A stretch of DNA of 64,000 nucleotides from Pseudomonas sp. 2FG (GCF_005502935.1 NZ_SCMP01000009.1:62001-126000), one strand, 5' to 3'. Numbered from the stretch's first letter, positions 34,862 to 44,170 are shown. Translations and numbers: made by a program. The notes: generated by a model from the letters alone, not told the origin.

Positions 34862-35319
34862 GAAACACGCTCCCGCGCTTCTTTCAACGCGGCTTCATCC
34901 ATGCGCAGACTGTCCGGGTTCAGCTCCTCCACTACGTCGCGCACCAGGCTGCGCCCACGTAGCAAGTGGCGACCGAGCTGCTCGACGAACTGCTCGAAGC
35001 GCGCCTTGCCTTGGGCCTTGGCCGCTTCTTGATGAGCCTCGGGCACCGGTGTGCTGACGGTCAGGAAGTAGCGGACGAACAGCGCCAACGTCTCGATCTC
35101 GATGGACTGGTCGCGCTCCAGACGCTCGAACTGGCGCGACAGGCGATCCAGCCGCTTGGCGATGGCTGCCTCGCGCTGATCAGCCGCGTCTGGCGACAGC
35201 CAGGACGCCAGGGCCGCCGCGACAATGGATGACTTGGACACACCCTTCTTGGCGGCCAGCTCGTCCAGGCGGCGGGCATGTTCGGGCTGGATGAACAGAT
35301 TGAGGCGGTACTGGCTCAT
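34858..35319 (-). CDS. CopG-family ribbon-helix-helix protein of the traG-trb operon
   Basis: A 153-residue protein with an N-terminal ribbon-helix-helix (Y-R-L-N-L-F-I-Q-P-E-H-A-R-R-L-D-E-L) and a helical, charged C-terminus. It lies between traG and trbB with four-base overlaps on both sides. In related elements a CopG-like gene occupies this position and probably regulates transfer or binds DNA at the channel. Its exact job is unproven. Confidence 0.85.
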   Translation of the reverse strand: MSQYRLNLFIQPEHARRLDELAAKKGVSKSSIVAAALASWLSPDAADQREAAIAKRLDRLSRQFERLERDQSIEIETLALFVRYFLTVSTPVPEAHQEAAKAQGKARFEQFVEQLGRHLLRGRSLVRDVVEELNPDSLRMDEAALKEARERVS

Positions 35320-37322
35320 AACCGGATTCCGTCGTCGGGGTCGAGGGACGCCAGCCGGGCGACGCGCTGCATGGCCGGGTTGAGCTGGCTAGGGAGAACG
35401 GGCTGCAGGTCGTCGTCATCGAGCAGTGCCAGATCGTTGCATGCCGGATCTTGCTCGGGGCTGTAGACGACGGTCTCGGAGAGTTCGGGCTGACGACGTG
35501 GGCCGCCTTCGTCGGCAGCGGTAGCAACCGAGTCATCGCCGAGTCCCACGTTCGTAGGTGCAGCCGGTACGGCTGGCATGGCCAGGCCGCTCCAGTCATC
35601 CGCGCGCGACGGCGGTGCATCGGCATAGCGCCCGGCCACGAGGACTGGTGGAGGCAGCACGCGCCGCTTGAAGTTGGCATCGCTGTAGTAGCGCAGCTTC
35701 CGGGCCTTGATCGGCGCGACGCCGGACACCATCACCACGGCCTCGTCGGGCGGCAGCTGCATCACCTCGCCCGGCGTCAGCAGCGGCCGCGCCGTTTCCT
35801 GGCGCGACACCATCAGGTGCCCCAGCCACGGCGCGAGCCGATGGCCCGCGTAGTTGCGCTGCGCGCGCAATTCCGTAGCAGTGCCCAGCGTCTCGGAAAT
35901 GCGCTTGGCCGTGCGCTCGTCGTTGGTGGCAAAGGTCACACGTACATGGCAGTTGTCGAGGATGGAATGGTTCTGCCCATAGGCCTTGTCGATCTGGTTG
36001 AGCGACTGCGATATTAGGAATGCCCTCAGGCCGTAGCCCGCCATGAACGCCAGGGCCGACTCGAAGAAGTCCAGCCGTCCCAGTGCGGGAAACTCATCGA
36101 GCATCAGCAGCAGCGTGTGGCGGCGCTCCACGCCATCGCTGCCGTCGAGTGATTCGGTCAGGCGCCGGCCGATCTGGTTGAGGATAAGGCGGATCAGCGG
36201 CTTGGTGCGGCTGATGTCAGAGGGCGGCACCACCAGGTACAACGACACCGGATGCTCGGCGGCGATCAGGTCGGCGATGCGCCAGTCGCAGCGCGAGGTG
36301 ACCTCGGCCACCGTGGGGTCGCGGTACAGCCCCAGGAACGACATTGCGGTGCTCAACACACCCGAGCGCTCGTTGTCGCTCTTGTTGAGCACTTCGCGGG
36401 CCGCGGACGCCACCACCGGATGCGTCCCATCGCCCAGGTGCCGCGTCGTCATCATCCGGTGCAGCGTCACCTCGAACGGGCACGCCGGATCGCTCAGAAA
36501 GTTGGCGACGCCGCGTAGCGTCTTGTCCTCGCCCGCGTAAAGCACATGCAGGATGGCGCCGACCAGCAGCGCGTGTGAAGTCTTCTCCCAATGGTTGCGG
36601 CGCTCCAGCGCGCCCTCTGGGTCCACCAGGATGTCGGCGATGTTCTGCACATCGCGCACTTCATGCACGCCCCGCCGTACCTCCAGCAGCGGATTGTAGG
36701 CAGCCGAATGCGGATCAGTTGGGTTGAACAGCAGGCAGTGGGAGAAACGCGAGCGCCAGCCGGCGGTCAGGTTCCAGTTCTCGCCCTTGATGTCGTGGAT
36801 GACAGCCGAAGCCGGCCAGCTCAGGAGCGTCGGGATAACCAGGCCGACGCCCTTGCCGGAGCGAGTCGGCGCGAAGGCCAGGACATGCTCCGGCCCTTCG
36901 TGGCGCAGGTACTGGTCGTCATACAGCCCGAGGAAGACACCGGCCGGCCGGTTCAGGCCCGCCTTGTGGATGTCGACCGCCTCCGCCCAGCGCGCCGAGC
37001 CATAGGTCGTGACCAGTCGGGATTGGCGCGCGCGCCAGACCGACATGGCGATGGCGACGCCCACGGCAACCATGCCGCTTGCGGCGGCGATGGCACCACC
37101 GATATCGAAAACCTGCGGTGCATAGGCGCCGAAGAAGAACCACCAGTCGAACAGTCTCCAGGGGTGATAGACCGGCGTTCCGAAGCACTCGAACCAGGGC
37201 GTGCCCAGGCGTACCTGATATCCCAGGGCGGCGGCTGTCCATTGCGTGGCCCCCCACACGCCCGCGATCACGATGCCGAATACGGTGGCGATCTGTCCGA
37301 ACAGCACGTTCGTCCCTTGCAT
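35316..37322 (-). CDS. traG: Type IV coupling protein TraG (VirD4-like)
   Basis: A 668-residue coupling ATPase with two N-terminal membrane helices (about 7-30 and 75-95), Walker A A-P-T-R-S-G-K-G at 151-158, Walker B L-L-M-L-D-E-F-P-A and a downstream I-S-Q-S-L-N-Q-I motif. It links the relaxase-DNA complex to the Trb channel. I chose the ATG at 37322 because GGAG lies eight bases upstream; the frame extends to 37406 without a good site. It is the first gene of the traG-trb operon. Confidence 0.93.
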   Translation of the reverse strand: MQGTNVLFGQIATVFGIVIAGVWGATQWTAAALGYQVRLGTPWFECFGTPVYHPWRLFDWWFFFGAYAPQVFDIGGAIAAASGMVAVGVAIAMSVWRARQSRLVTTYGSARWAEAVDIHKAGLNRPAGVFLGLYDDQYLRHEGPEHVLAFAPTRSGKGVGLVIPTLLSWPASAVIHDIKGENWNLTAGWRSRFSHCLLFNPTDPHSAAYNPLLEVRRGVHEVRDVQNIADILVDPEGALERRNHWEKTSHALLVGAILHVLYAGEDKTLRGVANFLSDPACPFEVTLHRMMTTRHLGDGTHPVVASAAREVLNKSDNERSGVLSTAMSFLGLYRDPTVAEVTSRCDWRIADLIAAEHPVSLYLVVPPSDISRTKPLIRLILNQIGRRLTESLDGSDGVERRHTLLLMLDEFPALGRLDFFESALAFMAGYGLRAFLISQSLNQIDKAYGQNHSILDNCHVRVTFATNDERTAKRISETLGTATELRAQRNYAGHRLAPWLGHLMVSRQETARPLLTPGEVMQLPPDEAVVMVSGVAPIKARKLRYYSDANFKRRVLPPPVLVAGRYADAPPSRADDWSGLAMPAVPAAPTNVGLGDDSVATAADEGGPRRQPELSETVVYSPEQDPACNDLALLDDDDLQPVLPSQLNPAMQRVARLASLDPDDGIRL

Positions 37323-37609
37323 ACCCCAGCTCCGTTTTCCCCCTGGAATGCGGCCGGAAATGCTGGCTGCATGGTCGAGGTTCGGTGCCGAAGCTGTTCC
37401 GGTCAAAGACCTTTATCGGGACAAAACTGGACTGGAACGCATCAATTCATGCGAGAGCAAATGAAGGAGAACCACCGCAAGTGCGGGCGAATTTTGACCT
37501 ACAGGAAGAGACAGCTGGAATCTGCATCTGTGCCAGCCCTCTCGCTTTCAACGTGCGGCCTGAGTCGCAGGCCATAATGACTTGACCTCGCTCAACGATG
37601 CGCTAGGGT
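37323..37609. promoter_or_regulatory. traG upstream region
   Basis: This gap must contain the promoter of the traG-trb operon on the minus strand. On the plus strand it ends in a possible promoter for the adjacent RNA: TTGACC at 37582-37587, a 16-base spacer and a weak TAGGGT at 37604-37609. No credible protein gene is seen. Confidence 0.4.
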
Positions 37610-37705
37610 GTTGGATACGGTCTTCCCTGAGACCTCCCCTGCGGCAAGGATGCCGCTGCCCCTTCGGGGGCCTCAGAAGCCTCGCCACCCGGCGGGGCTT
37701 TTTCA
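37610..37705 (+). ncRNA. Candidate structured small RNA with four hairpins and a terminator
   Basis: Four consecutive perfect or near-perfect hairpins occupy about 85 bases: GGTCT/AGACC (37619-37634), GCGGCA/TGCCGC (37641-37656) with an AGGA loop, GCCCC/GGGGC (37658-37671), and GCCTCGCC/GGCGGGGC (37679-37698) followed by five Ts. A single-stranded CCTCCCC segment lies between hairpins 1 and 2 and could pair with ribosome-binding sites. No plus-strand protein gene exists for this terminator to serve. I do not recognise a known RNA family. Confidence 0.5.
37679..37703 (+). terminator. Rho-independent terminator of the candidate RNA
   Basis: GCCTCGCC pairs with GGCGGGGC (one G-U pair) across a four-base ACCC loop, followed directly by TTTTT. 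The T-run fixes the direction as plus. Confidence 0.75.
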
Positions 37706-37711
37706 CATCAG

Positions 37712-37975
37712 TCAGAACTTGGGGGGTTCTTTCGACGGTGTATAGGGCACTTTCCCGTCTCCATAAAACCGCTTGCGTGTGGCTTCGGCAACGCGATTGC
37801 ACAACTCGTCACCGAGCCTTACGCGATCCAGTTTGCACTGCTGGCGCAAACTTTTCAGCCGTTCAGGGGCGGCTGCGAGTTCATCAACCGTGGGCAGCGT
37901 AGACAGCGTCTGTGCATCTGGCTCACCGCAGGCCGTGAGGGCCAAAACACAAAGAATCGGCATGATCAGTTGCAT
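37712..37975 (-). CDS. EexN-like lipoprotein (putative entry exclusion)
   Basis: An 87-residue lipoprotein with signal and lipobox L-T-A-C-G (about 13-17), then L-K-S-L-R-Q-Q-C and L-C-N-R-V-A-E-A-T-R-K-R-F-Y. This matches the plan of EexN-family entry-exclusion proteins and of the TrbK-like protein at 29625-29948. It would sit in the periplasm and block redundant conjugative entry. It lies just upstream of traG in the same orientation, separated by the candidate RNA region. Confidence 0.7.
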   Translation of the reverse strand: MQLIMPILCVLALTACGEPDAQTLSTLPTVDELAAAPERLKSLRQQCKLDRVRLGDELCNRVAEATRKRFYGDGKVPYTPSKEPPKF

Positions 37976-38015
37976 GACTCGAGTTTCTCCAGCTTTCGGT
38001 GACAGATCAATAGCG

Positions 38016-38897
38016 CTAGGTATTGGACTGTACCCGTTCGATGATGCGGCTCAACGTTAACGGCGGCTCACGGGTCGAGTGCAATAGGTAGGTAGTCAGC
38101 AGCGGACACACCCCAGCCAGGGAACGACCTATTACCCCAGTTTCCCTGCAGGTCGAGATGCTCGACTCTCCCGCCAAACCCAACGCAAACCCCGCAGCCA
38201 CCAACGCCATCATCAGATCGCAAGAGGTCACTTGTTCCGCGATCAGAGGCTCCGAGCCAGTTTGGCGCAAAAATCGTTCGACTTGCCGCGCATGCCCCTC
38301 GCAGGCCTGTGGATCACACAGCACCAGGGGATAGCGCAACAACTCTTCAACCGGGATTCGCTTGTACGACAGGATGGGGTGTCGCGCAGGCACTGCCACC
38401 ATCAGTGGGTCACTCCAGACAGGAGTGGCAACGATGCCATCGCCAACCTCATCAGACTGCGCAAAACCTGCGTCATACAGATCCTCGTGCAGCCCCTTGA
38501 TTTGCTGGGCCAGTGGCACTTCAAACAAACGGATCTCGACCTCCGGTTCCTCTTGCCGACAGAGCGCCAAGAAAGAGGAGAAACGCGACGGAGAAATTCC
38601 ATCCGAGAGTGCCATCCGCAGTTGGCTACGAAACCCATTGGCTGCGGCCTTCACGCTGTCCCGCGCCTGTTCTAACGCAGTGAATACGCGCGGTACACAC
38701 TCCAAAAACAGCCGTCCAGCGTGTGTGAGCCTTGTACTCCTTGTAGTTCTCAAGAAAAGCGGTGCCCCCAACTCTTCTTCCAGTTCTTTAATTGCACGCG
38801 ACAGAGGCGATTGCTCAATATGTAGCCTCTCAGCAGCACGCGCGAAGTGCAGTTCCTCGGCGACAGCAAGAAAACAGCGAAGATGTCGAAGTTCCAT
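38016..38897 (-). CDS. LysR-family transcriptional regulator
   Basis: A 293-residue regulator. It has an N-terminal winged helix-turn-helix (M-E-L-R-H-L-R-C-F-L ... F-A-R-A-A-E-R-L-H-I-E-Q-S-P-L-S-R) and a C-terminal substrate-binding domain. I start it at the internal ATG 38897, since LysR proteins begin with this motif; the frame extends nine codons further. The helix-turn-helix is intact. It is on the border between the transfer operon and the catabolic cassette, and it may control either. No target can be named from sequence. Confidence 0.85.
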   Translation of the reverse strand: MELRHLRCFLAVAEELHFARAAERLHIEQSPLSRAIKELEEELGAPLFLRTTRSTRLTHAGRLFLECVPRVFTALEQARDSVKAAANGFRSQLRMALSDGISPSRFSSFLALCRQEEPEVEIRLFEVPLAQQIKGLHEDLYDAGFAQSDEVGDGIVATPVWSDPLMVAVPARHPILSYKRIPVEELLRYPLVLCDPQACEGHARQVERFLRQTGSEPLIAEQVTSCDLMMALVAAGFALGLAGESSISTCRETGVIGRSLAGVCPLLTTYLLHSTREPPLTLSRIIERVQSNT

Positions 38898-39189
38898 TGC
38901 TCCATCCTCTCCATCGGCGCGCAATCAGGCCGTGCCTCCATACGGCTCGGCGCTGAAGAACACTGCACAGCTGTTCGCCCTGTCAAACCTGTGGATGGCG
39001 AATCGGCATTTTCTGACCTCCACAGGTGAGACGCGTCTGTAATGCGAGAAATGGCCGCAGCGAGGTGCTCACGGCAGCGAAAAAGATACGGAAACGCGGA
39101 TGATCTGAATGTTTTTGGTCAATTAGCCACTTCCAAAAAATGGCTGGAGCTGAAGTCAGCCAGAAATAAATGAATACTTCAGACCACCT

Positions 39190-40566
39190 CTAACGGACCC
39201 CCACCCGCCGGAGCGACGCAGGGGTATATCGCGCCGCAGCAGCCTGAGCACCAAAGACAATACTCTGTGCCTCTTCATTCTTAAGGCCCATGACCGAATA
39301 GCGACCAGAAGAAATATCGTACAACACCTCAGCAGTATATCCAGGAGCCTGCTTGTGGTAGTACTGCTGCATATGGCCCTCACCGACACGCCACAACTGG
39401 CCACGATTGTCATAGTGATCCACTAACGCCAACTGCCAGCTATCCTCATCGAAGTACATGTGGCGGACAGCATAGATATGACGTTCACCATGCCTAAGAG
39501 TCGCAACCACCTCCCATACGCGATGCAACTCGTAGCGTGTCAGACTCTGATTGATGTGGCCTGCCCTAATGATATCCTCATATTTCAAGCCAGGAGAGTC
39601 CAACCTGTAGCTATTATAAGGAATATACATATCTCGCTTGCCAATTAACTTCCAACTGTAGCGATCAGGCGCCCCGTTAAACATGTCATAGTTATCCATA
39701 GTAGCCAGATTATCGGCGGCTGGAGCCGGAGCATCGTAAGCTACCTGCGGTGCACGACGAACACGACGCTGCCCGGCATTATAAAGCCAGGCCATACGCG
39801 GCTCTTTGACTTGATCAATGGTCTCGTGCACCAGCAACACATCACCGGATAAACGCGATGGCGACTTCACCTTCTGGATAAAATAATAGAGTATGTTTTC
39901 GCCCCTGCCCTTATCCAGATCAGGGAGATACATAGGGTAAGAAATTTCATCATCAAACGACACAACGTTAAATGTGCCATTTTCCAGAGGCTGCATTCTC
40001 GTTATCTGACGAATTATATTCCCACCCCGATAACGAGTAGCATGATTCCACACCACCTCAACGCCGCTCTGGGGGATTGGGAAGGCGTAGTAGCGGCTGT
40101 CACCGAAACCCTTGAGGCCGTTGCCACCGTCGACACCTTCGGTATTGAGGGCGCTAATCTTGGCCGCTTTATAGATTTCGTCCGGCAGCGCCGCGCTACG
40201 GTGGGTCGGGTACACCGGAATCTTGTAGGTCTCCGGATAACGTTTAAACATCGCTAACTGTCCGGCGGACAGTTTATCTTTGTACTGGTTGGCGTTGGCC
40301 GCAGTGATGGTGAACAGCGGCTGCTCGCTGGCGAAGGGATCGGAGAGGAAACCTTTGGCGTCTACCGTAGCGGCGTCGGTCGGCAGGCCGCCGGCCCATT
40401 CGGGAATACTGCCGTCGGCATTTCCGGCCTTCTCGGCGCCTATCGGGGTCAAGCTGGCGCCCAACTTATTAGCCTCATCTACAGAAACCTTTGCCACTGC
40501 ACTACTGGTCAAAAAAAGTCCAAGAAATGCCGTAAGCAAACCAAATGCAGCCTTACCAATAGTCAC
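39190..40566 (-). CDS. DUF1329 envelope protein, copy 1
   Basis: A 458-residue protein with a signal peptide (cut near S-S-A-V-A) and the DUF1329 domain, a LolB-like beta-barrel fold predicted in the cell envelope. DUF1329 genes usually pair with DUF1302 genes in hydrophobic-substrate degradation clusters. I prefer the GTG at 40566, which has GGAG seven bases upstream, over the ATG at 40578, which has none. It is close to copy 2 (46501-47886), with near-identical DNA for about the first third after the signal and clearly lower identity later. It is downstream of, and on the same strand as, the hydroxylase genes. Confidence 0.85.
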   Translation of the reverse strand: MTIGKAAFGLLTAFLGLFLTSSAVAKVSVDEANKLGASLTPIGAEKAGNADGSIPEWAGGLPTDAATVDAKGFLSDPFASEQPLFTITAANANQYKDKLSAGQLAMFKRYPETYKIPVYPTHRSAALPDEIYKAAKISALNTEGVDGGNGLKGFGDSRYYAFPIPQSGVEVVWNHATRYRGGNIIRQITRMQPLENGTFNVVSFDDEISYPMYLPDLDKGRGENILYYFIQKVKSPSRLSGDVLLVHETIDQVKEPRMAWLYNAGQRRVRRAPQVAYDAPAPAADNLATMDNYDMFNGAPDRYSWKLIGKRDMYIPYNSYRLDSPGLKYEDIIRAGHINQSLTRYELHRVWEVVATLRHGERHIYAVRHMYFDEDSWQLALVDHYDNRGQLWRVGEGHMQQYYHKQAPGYTAEVLYDISSGRYSVMGLKNEEAQSIVFGAQAAAARYTPASLRRVGVR

Positions 40567-40777
40567 ATCAGTCTCCATTTATTTTTGTCTTGAAATACAT
40601 CATCAACCGTACATTTCCATGAGAAAGCGACAGTTTCAGACGAGCATCCTGAGCAGTACTAGAAAGCCTTCAGATCTGCGTAGCTTTCAGTTCAGGCTGG
40701 AGAGTTTAAGGAGGGAGCCCCAGAGGCTTTGAGGCTCAACCACCCTCTATAGCTATGGTTATTTTCGATATGTGGCT

Positions 40778-41944
40778 CTATTTATTTTCTGCCATTAGCT
40801 CTCGAACGCCACTTCGTGCATTTGCCTCGCGAGCCAGTACACACTCTTCAGCACTTGCGTAGTCACGATCCCAAGCCAACACTTTCGGAGTCATCAACTT
40901 GTGCCACAACGGTGGAATCATGGCAGCTATGATGGTGGTCAGATAACCACCAACCATCATTGGCGCATCCGGGAACGGCTTAAGATCTTGATAGGGAACT
41001 TCGCCTTGAGCATGGTGGTGCGAATGGCGGGTCAGGTTGAACATGGCCCAAGAGCTAATACTTTTATTTGTATTCCAAGAGTGGCGCGGCTGCACAGGAG
41101 TGGCCGGGTTGCGCACCATGCCGTAGTGCTCCATGTAGTTGACAATTTCCAGCAACGCCTTACCCGCGAGAGCACAGGCGAGAAAGAATAGTGCTGCGTC
41201 CACGCCCCCGATGGCATAGGCAACAGCGACCAGAAGAACACTCATCAGGTGACCGCGAATAACCGCATTGTGCCAACCGAAGCGACTCTGCCCTTTACGC
41301 ATTAGGCGCTTGCTCTCGATCGTCCAAGCGCTGATATTGCCTCTGATAGTCGAAGCCAAAACGTGCCAGTAAACATTCCGACCACGCGGGGCGGTAGCCG
41401 GGTCCTCGGTGGTCGAGACATAGCGGTGATGACCGTAGACGTGCTCAATCGAAAACACCGTATCGAAGCTAAAGGCCAGCAACCAACGACCAACTAGCAT
41501 CGATACAGGATCCCAAGTGCGATGAGTTAGCTCATGCGCAGGAATAGTGCCGGTCATACCTATCATCAGCCATGTTAGTGCCCAAGTAGACACATAATGG
41601 CCGGCAAAGGTGGCGTCGCGAGCTGCGATCAGGTCGTACCCAGTTAGGCGACTCAGAGTTGTGCCGAAGCCTAGGAAATCACCACTACCAACACTCCATA
41701 CCGCCGCGAAGACGATAAATGCCAATAACGGCAGAGCCAGCCACAACTGAAAGGTCAGGATGGCGGGGTATTTAAAACTAGGGGTGCTAGTGTCATCCCC
41801 GGCGATTGCATCGCCGATAACGTAGACAGATACCACGGCGATCAGACCTATGGTGATCCAAATACCGCCGGCCAAGATTGCTGCTGCCGACAATAAGCCA
41901 ACAGCATGAAAGAGAAAGTACTTTAGGTAATGCAGTGCGTTCAT
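40778..41944 (-). CDS. AlkB/XylM-type membrane diiron hydroxylase
   Basis: A 388-residue integral-membrane monooxygenase of the fatty-acid-desaturase superfamily. The diiron histidine motifs are all present: H137-E-L-T-H141, H168 and H172-H173 in E-H-V-Y-G-H-H, H273 in N-Y-M-E-H-Y-G, and H307/H310-H311 in R-H-S-H-H-H. It hydroxylates a terminal methyl group of a hydrophobic compound, using O2 and electrons from the reductase encoded just upstream. The motifs look closer to AlkB than XylM, but neither alkane, aromatic nor terpene substrate can be chosen from sequence. GAGAG precedes the ATG; the reductase gene ends 32 bases before it. Confidence 0.88.
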   Translation of the reverse strand: MNALHYLKYFLFHAVGLLSAAAILAGGIWITIGLIAVVSVYVIGDAIAGDDTSTPSFKYPAILTFQLWLALPLLAFIVFAAVWSVGSGDFLGFGTTLSRLTGYDLIAARDATFAGHYVSTWALTWLMIGMTGTIPAHELTHRTWDPVSMLVGRWLLAFSFDTVFSIEHVYGHHRYVSTTEDPATAPRGRNVYWHVLASTIRGNISAWTIESKRLMRKGQSRFGWHNAVIRGHLMSVLLVAVAYAIGGVDAALFFLACALAGKALLEIVNYMEHYGMVRNPATPVQPRHSWNTNKSISSWAMFNLTRHSHHHAQGEVPYQDLKPFPDAPMMVGGYLTTIIAAMIPPLWHKLMTPKVLAWDRDYASAEECVLAREANARSGVRELMAENK

Positions 41945-41976
41945 GGTCGTCTCTCTTGTTATTAACTGAGGAATAA

Positions 41977-43011
41977 TCAGGCAGTGGCCGCGAGCAAGTC
42001 ATGGTTAGCAGTAAATCGATCAGCACGGATGTGCTCAGAAGCCACTCCGCAGCTGCGCAGCATCGATACTGCGCTATCGATCATGGCAGGGGGCCCACAC
42101 AGATAGGCGTGGGCACCATCCTCCAGAAGCGTGGATATGAGTTCAGTCACCAGCCCTCTGGCACCCTGCCAACTAGCATTGCTAGCTGCCTCGGAAAGAA
42201 CTGGTACAAAACGAAACGATGCACGCCACTGAGCAGCCAAAGCATTAATCGCATCAAGCGCATAAAGGTCACGCTCTTCGCGGGCACCGAATAGCAAAGT
42301 GACCGGGCGCTGGCCACCCGCGACAAGCGCCTCTTCGAGCAAAGCCAGAATTGGGGCAAGACCACTTCCACCTGCCACTAATAGCAGTGGGGCTGCGGCC
42401 GGACGCAAGTAAAACTCGCCCATAGGCCCTTGAACTACCGCACCCTGCCCCAGCAGCGATTGGTCGTTGACTAGACCAGTCACGCGACCATTGGGTACCT
42501 TACGAATGAAGAAGATCACCTTGCCGTCGGGCTGCGGCCTACTCGCGAAAGAGAAACTGCGGGAATACTGCGGCAAAACGTCGAGGCAGATATCCGCATA
42601 CTGGCCAGCCTTGTAGGGCAGACTCTCTTCCAACTGGATCACTAGCTTGATGATGTCGTGGGTGAGCTTTTCTTGCGCTACCACCTTACCCCGAACCTTT
42701 CGACGGGCCTGAAAAGCAGCAAGATCCACTTCAATGCTCACCTCACCCTTGGGAACACTCTGACAGGCCAGGATGTAGCCGGCATCCAGCTCCTCATCAC
42801 TGAGGATGTAGCCGGTTTCAGTCAACTCCTTCACCTGACCCGATATCAGCTTGCACTTGCAACTGGCACAGCCGCCCACACGGCAGCTATGGGGGAAATC
42901 AATGCCTTGGCGCAGAGCCGCGTGCAGCAGGGTTTCACCTGGCTTGACGTCTACCCCAATACCATTGATAAGCGCTGCTGAAGCTTTGCGCTTAGCGAAA
43001 AATGAAAACAT
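41977..43011 (-). CDS. Ferredoxin-NAD(P)H reductase component of the hydroxylase (XylA-like)
   Basis: A 344-residue electron-transfer protein. Residues 1-95 form a plant-type 2Fe-2S ferredoxin with ligands Cys43, Cys48, Cys51 and Cys83. An FAD-binding domain follows (R-S-F-S-F near 155), then an NAD-binding domain (L-L-V-A-G-G-S-G-L-A-P and C-G-P-P-A-M-I). It passes electrons from NADH to the diiron hydroxylase encoded next. AlkB enzymes usually use separate rubredoxin and rubredoxin reductase, so a fused reductase is the XylA-type arrangement. The start at 43011 follows GGAGG. It is divergent from the AraC gene at 43160. Confidence 0.9.
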   Translation of the reverse strand: MFSFFAKRKASAALINGIGVDVKPGETLLHAALRQGIDFPHSCRVGGCASCKCKLISGQVKELTETGYILSDEELDAGYILACQSVPKGEVSIEVDLAAFQARRKVRGKVVAQEKLTHDIIKLVIQLEESLPYKAGQYADICLDVLPQYSRSFSFASRPQPDGKVIFFIRKVPNGRVTGLVNDQSLLGQGAVVQGPMGEFYLRPAAAPLLLVAGGSGLAPILALLEEALVAGGQRPVTLLFGAREERDLYALDAINALAAQWRASFRFVPVLSEAASNASWQGARGLVTELISTLLEDGAHAYLCGPPAMIDSAVSMLRSCGVASEHIRADRFTANHDLLAATA

Positions 43012-43094
43012 GCGTCCTCCGGGAATCATTATTGGAATAGGAGCTGCGGACGTTCACATCCTAACGACGACTCAGGGCGAGCAAGAGGTTCAGG

Positions 43095-43123
43095 ATTGAC
43101 AAATAGAGGTCATTTATTGACAA
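43095..43123. promoter_or_regulatory. Direct repeats in divergent promoter, candidate AraC-regulator sites
   Basis: Two copies of ATTGACAA, at 43095-43102 and 43116-43123, are spaced 21 bases apart (two helical turns), the usual geometry of AraC-family half-sites. They lie between the reductase-hydroxylase operon and the AraC gene. The repeats are seen; the binding is inferred. Confidence 0.45.
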
Positions 43124-43159
43124 TTTACCCAGCACTGAATCATCGCGGGAGTGATAGCC

Positions 43160-44170
43160 ATGCTCGACTTCGTCTTGCCTGTGCAGTACTTACGGCAAAT
43201 CGCCGAGCTGGTTCGGGTCTTTGGCGTAAATCCAGAAGATTGGCTAGCACGCAGCCAACTGACCCTAAACCAGATAGGCGAAGCTAGCTTCCAACCCAGC
43301 TTCGACGTGTTCCGCCAACTAACTGAAGACGCCTTGATACTGACCGACGAACCGGCGCTCGGCTTGTTACTGGGTGAGCGGCTGGTTATCAACACGCATG
43401 GAATTCTCGGTTTCGCTGCGCAGCAGAGCGAATCGCTTAGCCAGGCCATTCAATTGGTACAGCGCTATCTAGCGTTACGCACCACCCTGTTTGACCTTGA
43501 GCACGAGCACGACGAGACAACCCAGCTAGAGCACCTCCGCTTCCGGGCAAACTTCACTCTGGGTGCCTGCGAGCGAACACTGTTTGAAGCAGTGATGCTG
43601 GCGGTAAAGAATATTTTCGACGCGATCACCTTGGGTTGCGCCAGACCTCGACAAGTCAGCTTCCCCTTCCCAGAACCAACTTATGCCAACCTGGCAATCG
43701 ACATGTTCGGTTGCGAAATAGCCTATGGGCAGAGTTGGGCTGGCTTCACTCTGGACACCGAGCTACTTGGACAGCCTCTCAAAATGGCCGACCCGGCAGC
43801 CTTCCGAGAAGCCGAAAAAATCTGTCAGCAAGAGCTGGGAAAGCTGGCAGCCAAGACATCAACCAGCGCAGGCGTGCGAAGGATAATGCTGGAGAAACAA
43901 CACGGTTTCCCAAGCCTGAACGTTACCGCACGGCTGTTCCACCTAACGCCACGCACTCTCCATCGCCGACTACTTGAAGAGGGCACGTCCTTCAAAGAGA
44001 TCCTCGAGGAGGTACGCCATACACTGGCGGTTGAACATCTCAAAGCTGGTCATTTAACGATGGGGGAGATCGCCTATACATTGGGCTACACAGATCTCGC
44101 AAACTTCCGTAGAGCCTTCAAACGGTGGACGGGCACACCTCCCTCTCATTACCTCAGGCACCGAAGGTAA
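43160..44170 (+). CDS. AraC-family regulator of the hydroxylase operon
   Basis: A 336-residue regulator with an Arabinose_bd-type N-terminal domain (to about 200) and a C-terminal AraC helix-turn-helix pair (V-T-A-R-L-F-H-L-T-P-R-T-L-H-R-R-L and M-G-E-I-A-Y-T-L-G-Y-T-D-L-A-N-F-R-R-A-F). The ATG at 43160 follows GGGAG by about 10 bases, better placed than the GTG at 43151. Its divergent position and the direct repeats at 43095 suggest that it controls the reductase-hydroxylase operon. Three 9-base repeats overlap its stop codon. Confidence 0.88.
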   Translation: MLDFVLPVQYLRQIAELVRVFGVNPEDWLARSQLTLNQIGEASFQPSFDVFRQLTEDALILTDEPALGLLLGERLVINTHGILGFAAQQSESLSQAIQLVQRYLALRTTLFDLEHEHDETTQLEHLRFRANFTLGACERTLFEAVMLAVKNIFDAITLGCARPRQVSFPFPEPTYANLAIDMFGCEIAYGQSWAGFTLDTELLGQPLKMADPAAFREAEKICQQELGKLAAKTSTSAGVRRIMLEKQHGFPSLNVTARLFHLTPRTLHRRLLEEGTSFKEILEEVRHTLAVEHLKAGHLTMGEIAYTLGYTDLANFRRAFKRWTGTPPSHYLRHRR

